Assembly: GCA_003176045.1 (NCBI GenBank)
Contig: PSRM01000201.1
Coordinates: 1-56,782 of the forward strand
Direction of reading: 5' to 3'
Source of the DNA: Verrucomicrobiota bacterium
GTDB lineage: Bacteria; Verrucomicrobiota; Verrucomicrobiia; Limisphaerales; UBA8199
Length of the DNA: 56,782 bases
Each line of letters begins with the position of its first letter. The first letter of the stretch is position 1. Positions 36,295 through 47,146 of the stretch are shown one piece after another. The notes below the pieces were generated by a model. The model worked only from the letters and a program-made list of their open reading frames with translations, ran no database searches and was not told the origin of the DNA. Both the position numbers and the translations under genes were made by a program.

Positions 36295-36777
36295 CTAGCC
36301 GCGCGTTTCTTTTAGCAAGATTTCGAGTTCTGCAATGGCCTCCAGATCTTTTGGCCGCCCAGCGGCCTGCTTGAGGGCGATCAGCTTTTCGAGACTGACG
36401 CAGCGAAACCGCACTCCAAAAGCCTCGATCAACGAACTGTGCGGCAGTAACTCGGAATAGCCGCCGCCGCCAAGGACCTCCCCGAGCAAGTCCACGTCTC
36501 CCAGAGTTGTAGTCAGCGTGAAATTCAGCCCATTGCGGATCGTGCGCTCGTCCCATGAAAATGGAAGGCCTGGCGGAGCCCCGCGTAGATAAGGAGCGAA
36601 AGGCTGCAGCGCGGCCGCCAATTGTTTGATATTGGAGCCAGTGCGCGAATAAACAACGTCGACATCATACGTCAACCGAGCGGAACCATGCACGATTCCC
36701 GCCACACCCCCGATCAGGATGAATTCGACTTTGCCTCGAACCAGCACCGGCAGAATTTTGTCGAATTCCGCGCTCAT
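36295..36777 (-). CDS. Nucleotidyltransferase-superfamily protein (second gene of a two-gene module)
   Basis: A 160-residue protein with the fold signature of minimal nucleotidyltransferases: LIGGVAGIVHGSARLTYDVDVV (GG...DxD type; GG near 23-24, the DVD near 38-40) and a later acidic strand GDVDLLGEV that could supply the third carboxylate. The Lys-rich C-terminus (ISLEKLIALKQAAGRPKDLE-like) is typical of AbiEii/DUF6036-type proteins, some of which are toxins that modify tRNA. Its ATG overlaps the stop of the upstream small gene in ATGA. Toxin-antitoxin action is an inference from this layout only. Confidence 0.7.
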   Translation of the reverse strand: MSAEFDKILPVLVRGKVEFILIGGVAGIVHGSARLTYDVDVVYSRTGSNIKQLAAALQPFAPYLRGAPPGLPFSWDERTIRNGLNFTLTTTLGDVDLLGEVLGGGGYSELLPHSSLIEAFGVRFRCVSLEKLIALKQAAGRPKDLEAIAELEILLKETRG

Positions 36778-36971
36778 CGGGAGCGCTTCCGAAGGGTCGA
36801 GGTCCGAGCCCGTTTGCCTGCTCGCTGCAGCTCTGATGCGAACGCCGAAAAACGAACCAGCTTCTCCAACCGTTGCGCCGGGGTGAGTTTTAAATTCTCG
36901 CGCAGCAAGGTACGGTCCACATCCCGCATGTAGGCCTGGATGACCGGATCGTCAGTGATCGCTCGTTTCAC
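36774..36971 (-). CDS. Small basic protein, first gene of the nucleotidyltransferase module
   Basis: 65 residues from GTG 36971, with GAGGAG 8 bases upstream. It is helical and basic (LTPAQRLEKLVRFSAFASEL) with an Arg/Lys-rich tail (KRARTSTLRKRSR). No known domain was recognised. The 4-base ATGA overlap with the nucleotidyltransferase gene shows coupled translation, as in many toxin-antitoxin or abortive-infection pairs. The start of thiC's 3' end lies 12 bases upstream, so transcription may also enter from thiC. Confidence 0.6.
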   Translation of the reverse strand: MKRAITDDPVIQAYMRDVDRTLLRENLKLTPAQRLEKLVRFSAFASELQRAGKRARTSTLRKRSR

Positions 36972-36983
36972 CTGATTGTCTCC

Positions 36984-38837
<1,854 letters not shown>

Positions 38838-38868
38838 TTAATACAGAAACGCGAAGCGGGCGCCAAAA

Positions 38869-38967
38869 CGAAAGCGGGGGAATGCCCCGCACTCCAAACG
38901 CTTCGCGAGGCAGGACGCGCGCAGGAGATCGCGAAGCGTTTGGAGTGCGGCGTATTCCGCCGCTTTT
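38869..38967. repeat. REP-like element, family B, in the thiC leader
   Basis: Two 20-bp arms CGCACTCCAAACGCTTCGCG and its complement are perfect. Outside them lie GAAAGCGGGGGAATGCC and the complement-like GGCGTATTCCGCCGCTTT. It lies between riboswitch and thiC start, so it should be part of the thiC transcript. Relatives occur at 8821, 40742, 46800, 50735-51095 and 56651. Confidence 0.82.
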
Positions 38968-39089
38968 GATTCAGATATGGCAAACACACAATCGCACAAA
39001 CGGCACTGGCCGTGAGACAGGATTCGAAAGGCAAAATTCCACGCACGTTTCCAAGTCTTTGCCCCATGAGAAGCCGGGGAGGTAATCAA

Positions 39090-39207
39090 CTGTTCCCTTC
39101 GCCAGCATTATCTGGAGCAGGTTCAACGGGTCTGTCCGAATCCCTTCGGAACACTCTCAGCCTTTGCCCTCCGCAACCGCGGAACGGCTGGTTGGCTCCC
39201 CTGCGAT
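39090..39207 (-). promoter_or_regulatory. TPP riboswitch controlling thiC
   Basis: On the minus strand the conserved thi-box parts are in order: AGGGGAGCC near the 5' end (about 39204-39196), GGCTGAGAG with a variable P3 hairpin, then GACCCGTTGAACCTG and CCAGATAATGCTGGCGAAGG, ending GGGAACAG at 39090. It binds thiamine pyrophosphate and turns down thiC when thiamine is plentiful. The expression platform is not evident because a repeat element lies between it and the gene. Confidence 0.93.
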
Positions 39208-39213
39208 AAATCT

Positions 39214-39242
39214 ACAGTAGGCTCCTCAGGAAGGGCAGTCAA
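39214..39242 (-). promoter_or_regulatory. Promoter of the thiC transcript
   Basis: TTGACT (39242-39237) and TACTGT (39219-39214) are separated by 17 bases on the minus strand. The predicted start falls a few bases before the riboswitch, as expected. Confidence 0.5.
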
Positions 39243-39278
39243 GAAGCACTTCATTGGTCGGAGCGCTAGGGTGAGCGA

Positions 39279-39400
39279 TGTAGGGCAGGCTTTCCAGCCT
39301 ACCGGTTCGCGGCGCTTTTCAGCGCCGCGGCTCTTGTGAGTGCGGAGTTCGAGGGGGCTAAAAGCCCCCTCAACCGGCAGGCTGGAAAGCCTGCCCTACA
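39279..39400. repeat. REP-like element, family A (copy 2)
   Basis: A 122-bp relative of the element at 34925-35033: the same TGTAGGGCAGGCTTTCCAGC outer arm (one mismatch to its partner), a GGCGC-TTTTCA-GCGCC hairpin, and AGGGGGCTAAAAGCCCCCT, with an 18-base unmatched insert in the middle. It lies between the GT4 gene and the thiC promoter. Confidence 0.83.
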
Positions 39401-39431
39401 TTCCTCGGGTCGGCACAAAACCAGCCCAAAC

Positions 39432-40613
39432 TCAACGCTCGGCGCCTCTGACGACCTTATACGCTTCCAGAAAACCACGCGCCATGCGCTCCGGCGACAG
39501 ATATTCCCGGCTTCTGGCCAGCGCCGCGTCGTTGACTTGTCCTCGCCGAAACTCCGGATGTTGCAACGCTTTCCGAATGGCCACCACGAACGAGTCGATA
39601 TCCCCAGGGGGAAACAAAAAGCCGTTTTCACCTGGCCGCACGTATTCCGGAATAGCGCCAACGTCGCTTGCTATCACTGGAACTCCTGCCACAACCGCTT
39701 CTTTCACCGCGTTCGGACTTGTGTCGGCCCGTGTCGGAAATAAAAACAGAGTTGCCTGCTCCAATTCCCGAGCGACTTCCTCCTGCGGGACTCGGTGCCG
39801 AAACTCGACTCGTTCCCACAGCCGATCAGAATACTTTCTGCGCAACGACTCAACATATCCCGGATTGGGCCCGCAGATCAGGGTGAACTTGAACGGCACT
39901 TCCTCTCTCAACCTTTCCAGCGCCTCGAAAAGCAAATCTGTGCCCTTAAGAAAACTCAATTCTCCTACGCTGCAAAAACGGCAGGGGCTGCCGCTCTCGT
40001 TCTTGGCGCGAGCGGCCTGGCGGTTGACATCAAAGAAAATCCGATTCGGCGCATGCTCGATCTGTCGGGTCTGCAAGCACGGATAATGTTCTTTCAAATA
40101 TTGAATGGCAAAACTCGCCTCAGTCGTGACCACCGACGCCCGGCGCAAACTGATCCGCTCCAACTTTTCCGTAAATCTTGGATAGAGCGGCAGCGGAACG
40201 CGTTGCTGGAGCCAGCCGATCAAGCCCTGAATCGTAAACACGTAAGGATAGCCGAGGCGACTCGCGATCAAGCCTGCACCCTTCTCGCTGCCCCAGGCAT
40301 GCACGACATCCGGCCTTATGCGCCGGCATTCTTTTCGGATCAAGATCGTATCCAACCAGAATACTGTCCCGACCCTCGCCCAGGGAGGGGCTTTGAGCAC
40401 GTGAAATTGGACGCCGCGCCGCTCGAAGCTGACGCTCTTCTCCAGCCGATGCCGCACAATGATTACGTGGAGCTGCAGTCCCCGTTCTTTTTCAAATTCC
40501 GACAGCAGAGTCAGCATCCACGTCGCCGGATGCCGCCGCGGCAGGCTGCGCAATTTCTCAGGCAGCACGTCGAGCCACTCCAGGGGAAAATCAGATATCC
40601 ATGCGACCGTCAA
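39432..40613 (-). CDS. GT4-type glycosyltransferase
   Basis: A 393-residue GT-B fold enzyme, family 4 type, which moves a sugar from a nucleotide donor to a glycan or lipid with retention. The N-domain has DVVHAWGSEKGAGLIASRLG. The C-domain has the donor-binding strand CRFCSVGELSFLKGTDLL and the signature E-x7-E area SPNAVKEAVVAGVPVIASDV followed by GENGFLFPPGD. No membrane helices. The only start near the expected N-terminus (TVAWISDFPLEW) is TTG at 40613, with no clear RBS. No neighbouring glycan genes are on the same strand, so the pathway is unknown. Confidence 0.87.
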   Translation of the reverse strand: MTVAWISDFPLEWLDVLPEKLRSLPRRHPATWMLTLLSEFEKERGLQLHVIIVRHRLEKSVSFERRGVQFHVLKAPPWARVGTVFWLDTILIRKECRRIRPDVVHAWGSEKGAGLIASRLGYPYVFTIQGLIGWLQQRVPLPLYPRFTEKLERISLRRASVVTTEASFAIQYLKEHYPCLQTRQIEHAPNRIFFDVNRQAARAKNESGSPCRFCSVGELSFLKGTDLLFEALERLREEVPFKFTLICGPNPGYVESLRRKYSDRLWERVEFRHRVPQEEVARELEQATLFLFPTRADTSPNAVKEAVVAGVPVIASDVGAIPEYVRPGENGFLFPPGDIDSFVVAIRKALQHPEFRRGQVNDAALARSREYLSPERMARGFLEAYKVVRGAER

Positions 40614-40741
40614 TGCGCGCGATTAAACCAGAGGCCGGGATACCCCGCAAGATTGGCCCTTGCGTTGGGTGCGATTAGAAATATCGGCGTCCTCACTGGT
40701 TCAAGGGAAAGCGGCCAAAACCTTCGGTAATCCGTAGCGCC

Positions 40742-40795
40742 CACGAATGCGCGTTAGCGTCTTGGAGTGCGGCAGTCCTCTGCCGCTTTCGCATA
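40742..40795. repeat. REP-like element, family B half-unit
   Basis: CACGAATGCGCGTTAGCGTC followed by TTGGAGTGCGGCAGTCCTCT and GCCGCTTTCGCA. It matches one repeat of the tandem array at 50735-51095 and sits in the 298-base gap between the GT4 and BON genes, which holds no gene. Confidence 0.65.
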
Positions 40796-40860
40796 TTGCG
40801 CAGTGACCGACAGTTTTAATCGCACCCCTGATCGGTGGCAAATTGGAGCAAAAGGTGACA

Positions 40861-40890
40861 TAAAAAAAGCGCGGACCCGCTATCCGCGCT
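40861..40890 (-). terminator. Rho-independent terminator of the BON lipoprotein gene
   Basis: On the minus strand AGCGCGGA and TCCGCGCT form an 8-bp stem with a 7-base loop, followed by seven T. It starts 22 bases after the stop of the BON gene. Confidence 0.82.
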
Positions 40891-40911
40891 CTCGAGCCGC
40901 TATGCTACCGT

Positions 40912-41568
40912 TTACCTCACGCGCAGTTGGTCATAAACGGCCCTTACTCCTGCGGCGCGCTGGACCGCCGAAATGATCGCTTGCTTTTGGTCTGAATTAT
41001 CAACCGTTCCGCTCACGTAGGCATCGCCATCTGTCACGCTGATTGTGACGCCCTGACACCACTCACGCGGCACAGAACTTTCGCGCAGCCGGTCGGAGAT
41101 TCGATTGGCGGTGATTTCATCCGTGCTCGTGGCGGCGGTCATCCGCAAATCCGGGTAGTAACCAGGAGCAATCGTGCGGCCCGGAGTCGTCGTAATGACA
41201 GGTGCCGGAGCCACGGCAGTCGGAGGCGGCGTCGAGTAAACCGGGGCTACTGGATAAGTCGGGGCCGCGCCGGTGGGCGGATACCAGACCTGCAGCCGAT
41301 CGTTCACGCTGACGACTCCGGCGGTGTTCCGAACCATCGCGTCGATCATCTCCCGTTCGCGCTCAGTGCGGACTCGACCTGATAGAGTGACATTGCCGTC
41401 CATCGAATGGATATGGACGTTCGGCTCGTCAGCGGCAAGGTCGCCATATTGGTGCAGTTGACCGCGCAAATTGTTCTCAAGCGCCTGGTCTGAGTAGCGG
41501 TGCGGCGAGGCGCAACCTGCTGCCAAAATGACCATGGCCGCAATGCCGGAATATCGAGCAATTCTCAT
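40912..41568 (-). CDS. Lipoprotein with two BON domains
   Basis: 218 residues, ATG at 41568 with AGGAGGAG 4-6 bases upstream. The N-terminal lipobox (MVILAAGCASPHR; cleavage before Cys19) sends it to a membrane, probably the periplasmic side. There are two BON domains, about residues 26-92 (LRGQLHQYGDL...NVTLSGRVRTEREREMID...GVVSVNDRLQV) and 148-218 (DEITANRISDRLRES...GDAYVSGTVDNSDQKQAI...GVRAVYDQLRV), joined by a Pro/Thr/Ala-rich linker. BON domains bind phospholipid and are common in osmotic-stress periplasmic proteins such as OsmY. A role in envelope stability is likely but not shown. Confidence 0.88.
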   Translation of the reverse strand: MRIARYSGIAAMVILAAGCASPHRYSDQALENNLRGQLHQYGDLAADEPNVHIHSMDGNVTLSGRVRTEREREMIDAMVRNTAGVVSVNDRLQVWYPPTGAAPTYPVAPVYSTPPPTAVAPAPVITTTPGRTIAPGYYPDLRMTAATSTDEITANRISDRLRESSVPREWCQGVTISVTDGDAYVSGTVDNSDQKQAIISAVQRAAGVRAVYDQLRVR

Positions 41569-41775
41569 AAATCTCCTCCTTTTGTTTCCTTAACCTTAAG
41601 ATTGCCCTTTTCACCCTATGGTTCAGTGGGGTGTTCTGCTCAGAGCCAGCCTTGACAACCGGCTCCGGAACCGGTAAAAAGGGCATAAATCCAGGCGGGT
41701 AGATCAGAATGTACCGCAGCCTGATAGCCGCCGAGCGAGTCATGAACTTTAAGGGGGCAACAAAGGTTTGTTTTG

Positions 41776-42663
41776 ATGCAGAGAGCAAAGCTCAGCCGAA
41801 AGACTGGCCGGCGCGATTCCCGCGCAGGCTTCACTTTGATCGAATTGTTGGTCGTGATCGCTATCATCGCCGTGCTGGCGGCGATGCTCCTGCCTGCGCT
41901 GAGCCGGGCCAAGATGCGCGCGTTTACTACCAGTTGCCTCAATAACGGCCACCAGTTGACCGTCGCCTGGATCATGTACTCGGGCGATAATCAGGAAAAC
42001 CTGGTGAACAATCACACGCTGGGCAACGCGGACTGTGGGACCCACGCGTGGATCACCTCGGGAACGGCCTTAGGCATCGGCTCCTGGACAGGCAATGCGC
42101 GCGTAGATGCTGTCAACCTTGCGCTCGTTAACGGGCTGCTCTATCCCTACAACGCAAACTATAAGATTTATCATTGTGCGGCTGATCGCGCCTGGGTCAA
42201 TGCCAACCCAGCCACTATTCGCTGGCGCAGCTACTCCATGAGCGTCGGCATGAACTGGATTGATGGCACCGATAACATTCCCAACAACGGGAGCTTCGTG
42301 AAAGTGAGCGACATCCTTCGGCCGCTTCCCAGCCGGGCCGTCGTGTTCCTCGATGAGGCCGAGAATAGCATTGATAATAATGCCATCGGGATCAACTGCT
42401 GCACGACTTATGACGACACCACCACGGGCGCCATGCAATACTGGAATCTCCCAGCGAGCAGGCATAATAATGGCTGCATTCTGACCTTTGCTGATGGGCG
42501 GTCCGAGTACTGGAAATGGCTGGACCGATGGATCCTCGCCGACAATTCCATCGCGGATAATTACGCGGGCAACATTGGTCCCGGATTTCAAACTAAAAGC
42601 GATCCCGCCGATCGCGACCTCCAACGGCTCAAGCTCACCGTGCCGGTCATGCATTCCAATTAG
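41776..42663 (+). CDS. Prepilin-like protein with H-x-DG type C-terminus
   Basis: 295 residues. A TTG at 41773 precedes the ATG. A short basic leader (about 17 residues, [17 protein letters not shown]) precedes the prepilin motif [17 protein letters not shown] with Glu at +5, then [13 protein letters not shown]. The middle has [16 protein letters not shown] and the C-terminus has [17 protein letters not shown], where the usual DGH is DGR. It is a sister of the gene at 18155 but with a normal-length leader. It is expected to be cleaved and methylated by a prepilin peptidase and exported by a type II/IV-pilus-like machine. Function unknown. Confidence 0.87.
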   Translation: MQRAKLSRKTGRRDSRAGFTLIELLVVIAIIAVLAAMLLPALSRAKMRAFTTSCLNNGHQLTVAWIMYSGDNQENLVNNHTLGNADCGTHAWITSGTALGIGSWTGNARVDAVNLALVNGLLYPYNANYKIYHCAADRAWVNANPATIRWRSYSMSVGMNWIDGTDNIPNNGSFVKVSDILRPLPSRAVVFLDEAENSIDNNAIGINCCTTYDDTTTGAMQYWNLPASRHNNGCILTFADGRSEYWKWLDRWILADNSIADNYAGNIGPGFQTKSDPADRDLQRLKLTVPVMHSN

Positions 42664-42731
42664 ATTGCCGGACCTCGCTCCTTGGATTCTCTCGCTGAAA
42701 ATTTAAAGAAGTACCTCAATTTAAGCTTTTT

Positions 42732-42759
42732 ATCCGTGTTCATCCAGTTCATCCGTGGT
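42732..42759. repeat. Inverted copy of the ACCACGGATGAACACGG element
   Basis: The complement of 42732-42759 reads ACCACGGATGAACTGGATGA then ACACGGAT, a variant of the elements at 1044-1072 and 53681-53709. It lies in the upstream region of the large secreted protein. Confidence 0.6.
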
Positions 42760-42823
42760 TAATATTTTAAATATCTTTGGCTGGATTTTAAGCCCACGCA
42801 GTAACCAACAACCCCGCTAACCT

Positions 42824-45800
42824 ATGAAACCCACTCATTCACAGACTCACCGTTTTGCACGCACCTCTTCATTCGCCCTTCTCCTCGGCGGCTTGCTCTT
42901 GCTGGCACTCCTGCCGTCCGCTTGGGGCCAGACCTGGACATTGACGCCCGCGTGGACTGTCGCCAACGGCGTGGGGCACCTGGCCAACAACAACGCCAAC
43001 CGCGGCATCGCCTACAACGCGATTTCCAACCAGGTATTTGTGGCAACCCGTTCGGGGGCGACCACCGGGGCGATTGATGTGTTCGATAACAACGGAAATC
43101 TGCTGAGCGGCGCCGGCGGCGTGACGGGCGCGAATTTGGGCATAGACCAGATCGGGGTCGGTGACGACGGTACACTCTATGGAATGCCACTGATCACGAG
43201 TGTGGCAACAGGAACGCCTGTGACGGTCTATAGTTGGACAAACTGGAACACCAATCCATACCAGGCGTATGCCTCGACAAACGCCAGCGATGCCGTCGTG
43301 ACGTCATTCGGGACCAAACGCATCGGAGACTCCATGGCCGTGCGCGGCTCGGGTCTTAATACGCTCATCCTGGCGGGTGTTGCTTCCGGAGGGAACAACT
43401 TCGTGTTGCTCCACACAACCGACGGAGTGAATTTCACATCAACGGTAATTACAAACATCACGGGACTGCCCAGCATCGGAGGGAACATCTTCGGGATCAC
43501 CTTCTACACGAACAATACCTTCCTCGTGTTGCCGGGCAGCGGTGCCTCCAGCCGCAACGTCTTTCTGGTGTCGTATCCGGCTAACTTTGCCAGCCAGGCA
43601 GGTGTGACTGGCACGCTCCTGGGTAACGCAGTCGCCAGCGGCTTTAATTCTCAAACCTATTTCCTGGATTATTCCCCGGCAGGCCAAATGCTCGCCGTAG
43701 CTGAGACCGCCAGCCTGAACCCAAACTCGGTCGGCATCTTCGGCACGGCCAGCTTTCCCACCAGCACGAGCCTTCTCGCCAGCAATAGCATCGCCACCGC
43801 CAACGCCAACGGCAACGACACCGGCGGCGCGGCCCTCGGCGGCCAGGGCAAGACCAATGCTCTTTATGTGCTCGAATCCAACAACGGACTTGGGGCCTAT
43901 ACGATCGGATTCACCGCCGGCCCTGTGGGACCCAACATTGTTTCATCACCAGCGAGTGTTACGGCCGCATTTCCTCCGCAAACTTTGACGGTGTCCGCCA
44001 CCGGCACCGCGCCGCTATTTTATTATTGGCAGGCGACCAACGCCGCCGTGGCCGGAAGCTTCACCAACATTCCCAGCGCAGCCAACACGAACTTTTTCAC
44101 GATCAGTGCGGCCACCACCAATTACTACCGTGTGATCGTGAGCAATGTGGTCAATGCCGTCACCAGCTCCGTGGCTTTCGTTTCTCTGCTCACACCCACC
44201 ACCAATTCCGCCGTCTCTCAATTGTGGAACGCCGGCATTGGCGCCTATTCATTCCTCGCCAATGACAACAACACGCGCGGGATCGCTTACGATACCAACC
44301 TCAATCGCCTGGTGGTCACGAGCATGAGCGGCGGAGCCGGGCTTTATATCTTAAACGGCGATAACGGCAACAGCCTGGGCACACTGAGCACCGCCGGTAT
44401 GTATGCCGGTGGCACGTTCACCGTGGACCAGGCGGGTATCGCCGATGACGGCGCGGTTTACGTTGGCAATTTGGCCGTAGCGGGCCAAACCTTCGCCCTC
44501 ACTCGTTTTCCGGCGGCCACCAATACGGCCTCGGGAACTTCAGCCTACTCTGGCGACCCTGGAAACGGCTCAGCCGAACGTTGGGGCGACAGCATGGCTG
44601 TCCGCGGCTCGGGAATAGGCACTCAGATCCTCCTGGGCTCGTATTCCGGGACGAACGTGGTGCTGTTGACCACATCCGATGGGATCAACTTCTCTCCCAG
44701 CCTCATCGCCATCTCAAACGCTGCCCCCGGCTTCGCGCGCAACGGCATCGCTTTCGGCGCAGGCAATACCCTGTGGGGCAAACAATATGCATCCGGCAAT
44801 GATTTGTATCAGATCGCTTTCGATCCAGTGGGACTCACAGGCGGAGTTGTTTTTGATTACACCTCCGGTTCTCAGATCCCCTCGACCATGACAGGTCTGG
44901 GGATTGATCCGGCCCACAACATCATGGCGGGCGTAATCATTGCCGACCGGAACAACGACTTGCAGCTCTTCCAGCTCACCGGAAACGCGAATCCGCCGGT
45001 CCTGTTCAACCAGGCATTCTTCCCTTCGTTCAATGCCAACGGCAATGACAACGCTGCGGTCGCCATGAAATTCCCGCGTGTTTATGGCCTCGATGTTAAC
45101 AACGGCATCGTGGCGCTAACTTACGGCGTCCCTGCCTCTGTTAAGCCAACGATCAATACGCCGCCCGTCGGAGGCACCATCTACACAAATTATCCCGGCT
45201 TCGTATTCTCGGTGGGTGTTTCCGGCACTCTGCCGCTCAATTACCAATGGCGCTTCAATTCGAATAACATTCCCAGCGCCTCATCCGCCACCTACACCCT
45301 GCATTATCCGCCAACCACGGCCTCCGGCTTCTATGACGTGATCGTCACCAACTTCGGCGGCTCCGTCACCAGCGCTCCGGCGCAACTGACGGTCATAACC
45401 CCGGTCGTCAACCCCGGCGTCACACAGGTTTGGACGCTCGCCTCAGGATCTCGCTCCTATCTCGACAACTCCTCGTACAACACGCGCGGGCTGGGCTATG
45501 ACACCAACACGGACACACTCGTGGTGGCAGATCATTTCAACATTTACGTCCTGGCCGCTACTAACGGACAGGACTTGTTCCAATTGAACACCCTGGGCCT
45601 GCCCAATGGCGGTGTGAATGGCTGGACCCTCGACCAGGTAGGCGTAGCCGATGACGGCATCGTTTATGGAGCCAATCTGGTCACTGCAGGCACAGGATTT
45701 AGCATTGTGAGCTGGCCCATGGTGGCTCCTAATCAGGTCCCCACTGTTCAAGCCTATGGCCCAGGAGACCCCGGCAATGGCTCCAATGACCGCTGGGGCG

Positions 45801-46567
45801 ACACCATGGCCATCCGCGGCTCCGGCACGGGCACACAGATCCTTTGCGGCTCCGGCGGCAACTCCAATGTGGTACTCTTCACCACCACAGACGGGCAGAC
45901 CTTCACACCAAACCTCATCACCGTCTCAGGTGTGCCCAACGGCTTTTCCAGCGGTGGCGTTGCCTTTGGCTCAGGCAATACCTTCTGGGCAAAAGGTGGA
46001 CCTGGCTTTAACTTGCGCCTGGTTCAGTTCGATACCTCAACCGGCACCGGCGCCGTCACTCTCCTTTATACTGCCGGCACGCAGATTCCCAATACCCTGA
46101 CCGGTCTGGGGACCGACCTGGCCAACAACCTCCTCTCGGGCGTTTGCTTCGACGATGCGCCTAATGACGTCCAATTGTACCAACCCTCCGGCGGTGCCGC
46201 GCCTCCGGCGCTGGCCAATCAAACCTTCTTCGGCTCAGCAAATGTCAACGGCCAGTACAACGCCGTCACCATCCTGAAGAACAACCGCGGCTTCGGCCTC
46301 GACGTCAACAATGGCCTCGTTGCCTTCCGTTACGGCTCGATCCTGGCCCCTTTCCAGATCACGGCCGTTACCCATGCCGGCTCGTCCACAACCATCACAT
46401 GGAACTCCGTTGCCAGCCACAATTATCAAGTGCAGTTTAAGAACAACGCCACCGACACCTCCTGGAGCAACCTCGGCGCGCCCACAAACGCCACCACCTC
46501 CAGCACCTCTGTCACCGATACCGGCGCCAGCGGCGCCAAACGCTATTATCGCGTGCAGGGGAATTAA
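42824..46567 (+). CDS. Large secreted protein of three homologous about 300-residue units with Ig-like linkers
   Basis: 1247 residues with a signal peptide (SSFALLLGGLLLLALLPSAWG, cut near residue 35). Three homologous units begin at about residues 38 (TWTLTPAWTVANGV), 470 (VSQLWNAGIGAYSF) and 870 (VTQVWTLASGSRSY). Each has RGIAY/RGLGYD, a VDQxGVADDG-like turn, a GDSMAVRGSG block, and a G-FGxGNTxW strand, suggesting a beta-propeller-like repeat (similar to proteins annotated DUF4623). Ig-like domains separate the units (PLFYYWQATNAAV and PLNYQWRFNSNNI). The C-terminal module (YQVQFKNNATDTSW...YYRVQGN) resembles the tails of the other large secreted proteins here. Function unknown. Surface location is inferred. 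Confidence 0.83.
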   Translation: MKPTHSQTHRFARTSSFALLLGGLLLLALLPSAWGQTWTLTPAWTVANGVGHLANNNANRGIAYNAISNQVFVATRSGATTGAIDVFDNNGNLLSGAGGVTGANLGIDQIGVGDDGTLYGMPLITSVATGTPVTVYSWTNWNTNPYQAYASTNASDAVVTSFGTKRIGDSMAVRGSGLNTLILAGVASGGNNFVLLHTTDGVNFTSTVITNITGLPSIGGNIFGITFYTNNTFLVLPGSGASSRNVFLVSYPANFASQAGVTGTLLGNAVASGFNSQTYFLDYSPAGQMLAVAETASLNPNSVGIFGTASFPTSTSLLASNSIATANANGNDTGGAALGGQGKTNALYVLESNNGLGAYTIGFTAGPVGPNIVSSPASVTAAFPPQTLTVSATGTAPLFYYWQATNAAVAGSFTNIPSAANTNFFTISAATTNYYRVIVSNVVNAVTSSVAFVSLLTPTTNSAVSQLWNAGIGAYSFLANDNNTRGIAYDTNLNRLVVTSMSGGAGLYILNGDNGNSLGTLSTAGMYAGGTFTVDQAGIADDGAVYVGNLAVAGQTFALTRFPAATNTASGTSAYSGDPGNGSAERWGDSMAVRGSGIGTQILLGSYSGTNVVLLTTSDGINFSPSLIAISNAAPGFARNGIAFGAGNTLWGKQYASGNDLYQIAFDPVGLTGGVVFDYTSGSQIPSTMTGLGIDPAHNIMAGVIIADRNNDLQLFQLTGNANPPVLFNQAFFPSFNANGNDNAAVAMKFPRVYGLDVNNGIVALTYGVPASVKPTINTPPVGGTIYTNYPGFVFSVGVSGTLPLNYQWRFNSNNIPSASSATYTLHYPPTTASGFYDVIVTNFGGSVTSAPAQLTVITPVVNPGVTQVWTLASGSRSYLDNSSYNTRGLGYDTNTDTLVVADHFNIYVLAATNGQDLFQLNTLGLPNGGVNGWTLDQVGVADDGIVYGANLVTAGTGFSIVSWPMVAPNQVPTVQAYGPGDPGNGSNDRWGDTMAIRGSGTGTQILCGSGGNSNVVLFTTTDGQTFTPNLITVSGVPNGFSSGGVAFGSGNTFWAKGGPGFNLRLVQFDTSTGTGAVTLLYTAGTQIPNTLTGLGTDLANNLLSGVCFDDAPNDVQLYQPSGGAAPPALANQTFFGSANVNGQYNAVTILKNNRGFGLDVNNGLVAFRYGSILAPFQITAVTHAGSSTTITWNSVASHNYQVQFKNNATDTSWSNLGAPTNATTSSTSVTDTGASGAKRYYRVQGN

Positions 46568-46700
46568 GGCGAGCGCCGCTCTTAATCCTACTCTTTCTCT
46601 TAATCTTAATCCCGTTCCGCGCCGCAGCCATCTTGGGAGCGCCGGCGTCTTGCCGGCGCTGACGCTCTCTAAAGATCGCGTAGCGATCTCCTGAAAGTAG

Positions 46701-46720
46701 CCGTGGGCTTAAGCCCACGG
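46701..46720. repeat. Perfect 20-bp palindrome CCGTGGGCTTAAGCCCACGG
   Basis: Fully self-complementary without a loop, preceded by GTAG and followed by GAAAACG. No nearby promoter makes it look like an operator. It sits among other hairpin repeats and is probably another REP-like family. Confidence 0.75.
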
Positions 46721-46957
46721 GAAAACGACCAGGAAATGCCGCCGGTCGCGTAGCGACCTCTGAACCTCGGTCCATCTCGGGCAAAAAGCGACCCACCGAA
46801 CCCGTATCGCCGAATCGAAAGCGGCGGAATGCGCCGCACTCTCCCGCTGAGCGGGACTCCGCGACTTCCAGCAAGAAAGACACGCATATTCTTGAAAAAA
46901 AGTTGTCGACAGCATGTAGCCCGCCCAGTCAAGTTAGGATAAACTAGGAGTGGGATA

Positions 46958-47146
46958 ATGAGTCCGAAACAACTGCGTCCACTCGCCATTTCACCGTGCG
47001 CGGGCTGCCTGATCTTGTTCCTGCTAACAAGTTTTCCCGGTTTTGCCCAAGCCCATTTCGCGAGTACGCAACCGGCTGGGCCAATAAGCCAGACCCTAGC
47101 CACGCTCAACGGCAGCGCGGTAGCCCGAGGAACTTCGACGGCCTAA
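46958..47146 (+). CDS. Possible small secreted peptide or remnant of an exported protein
   Basis: A 62-residue frame with AGGAG 7 bases before the ATG. Its first 31 residues look like a signal peptide (basic MSPKQLRPLAISP, hydrophobic LILFLLTSFPGFAQA, then HFAS). The remainder (QPAGPISQTLATLNGSAVAR) matches nothing known to me. It may be the surviving 5' end of a larger exported protein whose body was lost in this repeat-rich region. Confidence 0.35.
   Translation: MSPKQLRPLAISPCAGCLILFLLTSFPGFAQAHFASTQPAGPISQTLATLNGSAVARGTSTA

Noticed and set aside
46701-46720. Operator for a nearby regulator
   Set aside because: The perfect palindrome has no promoter or regulator gene close by and sits in a row of hairpin repeats, so a REP-type element is more likely.
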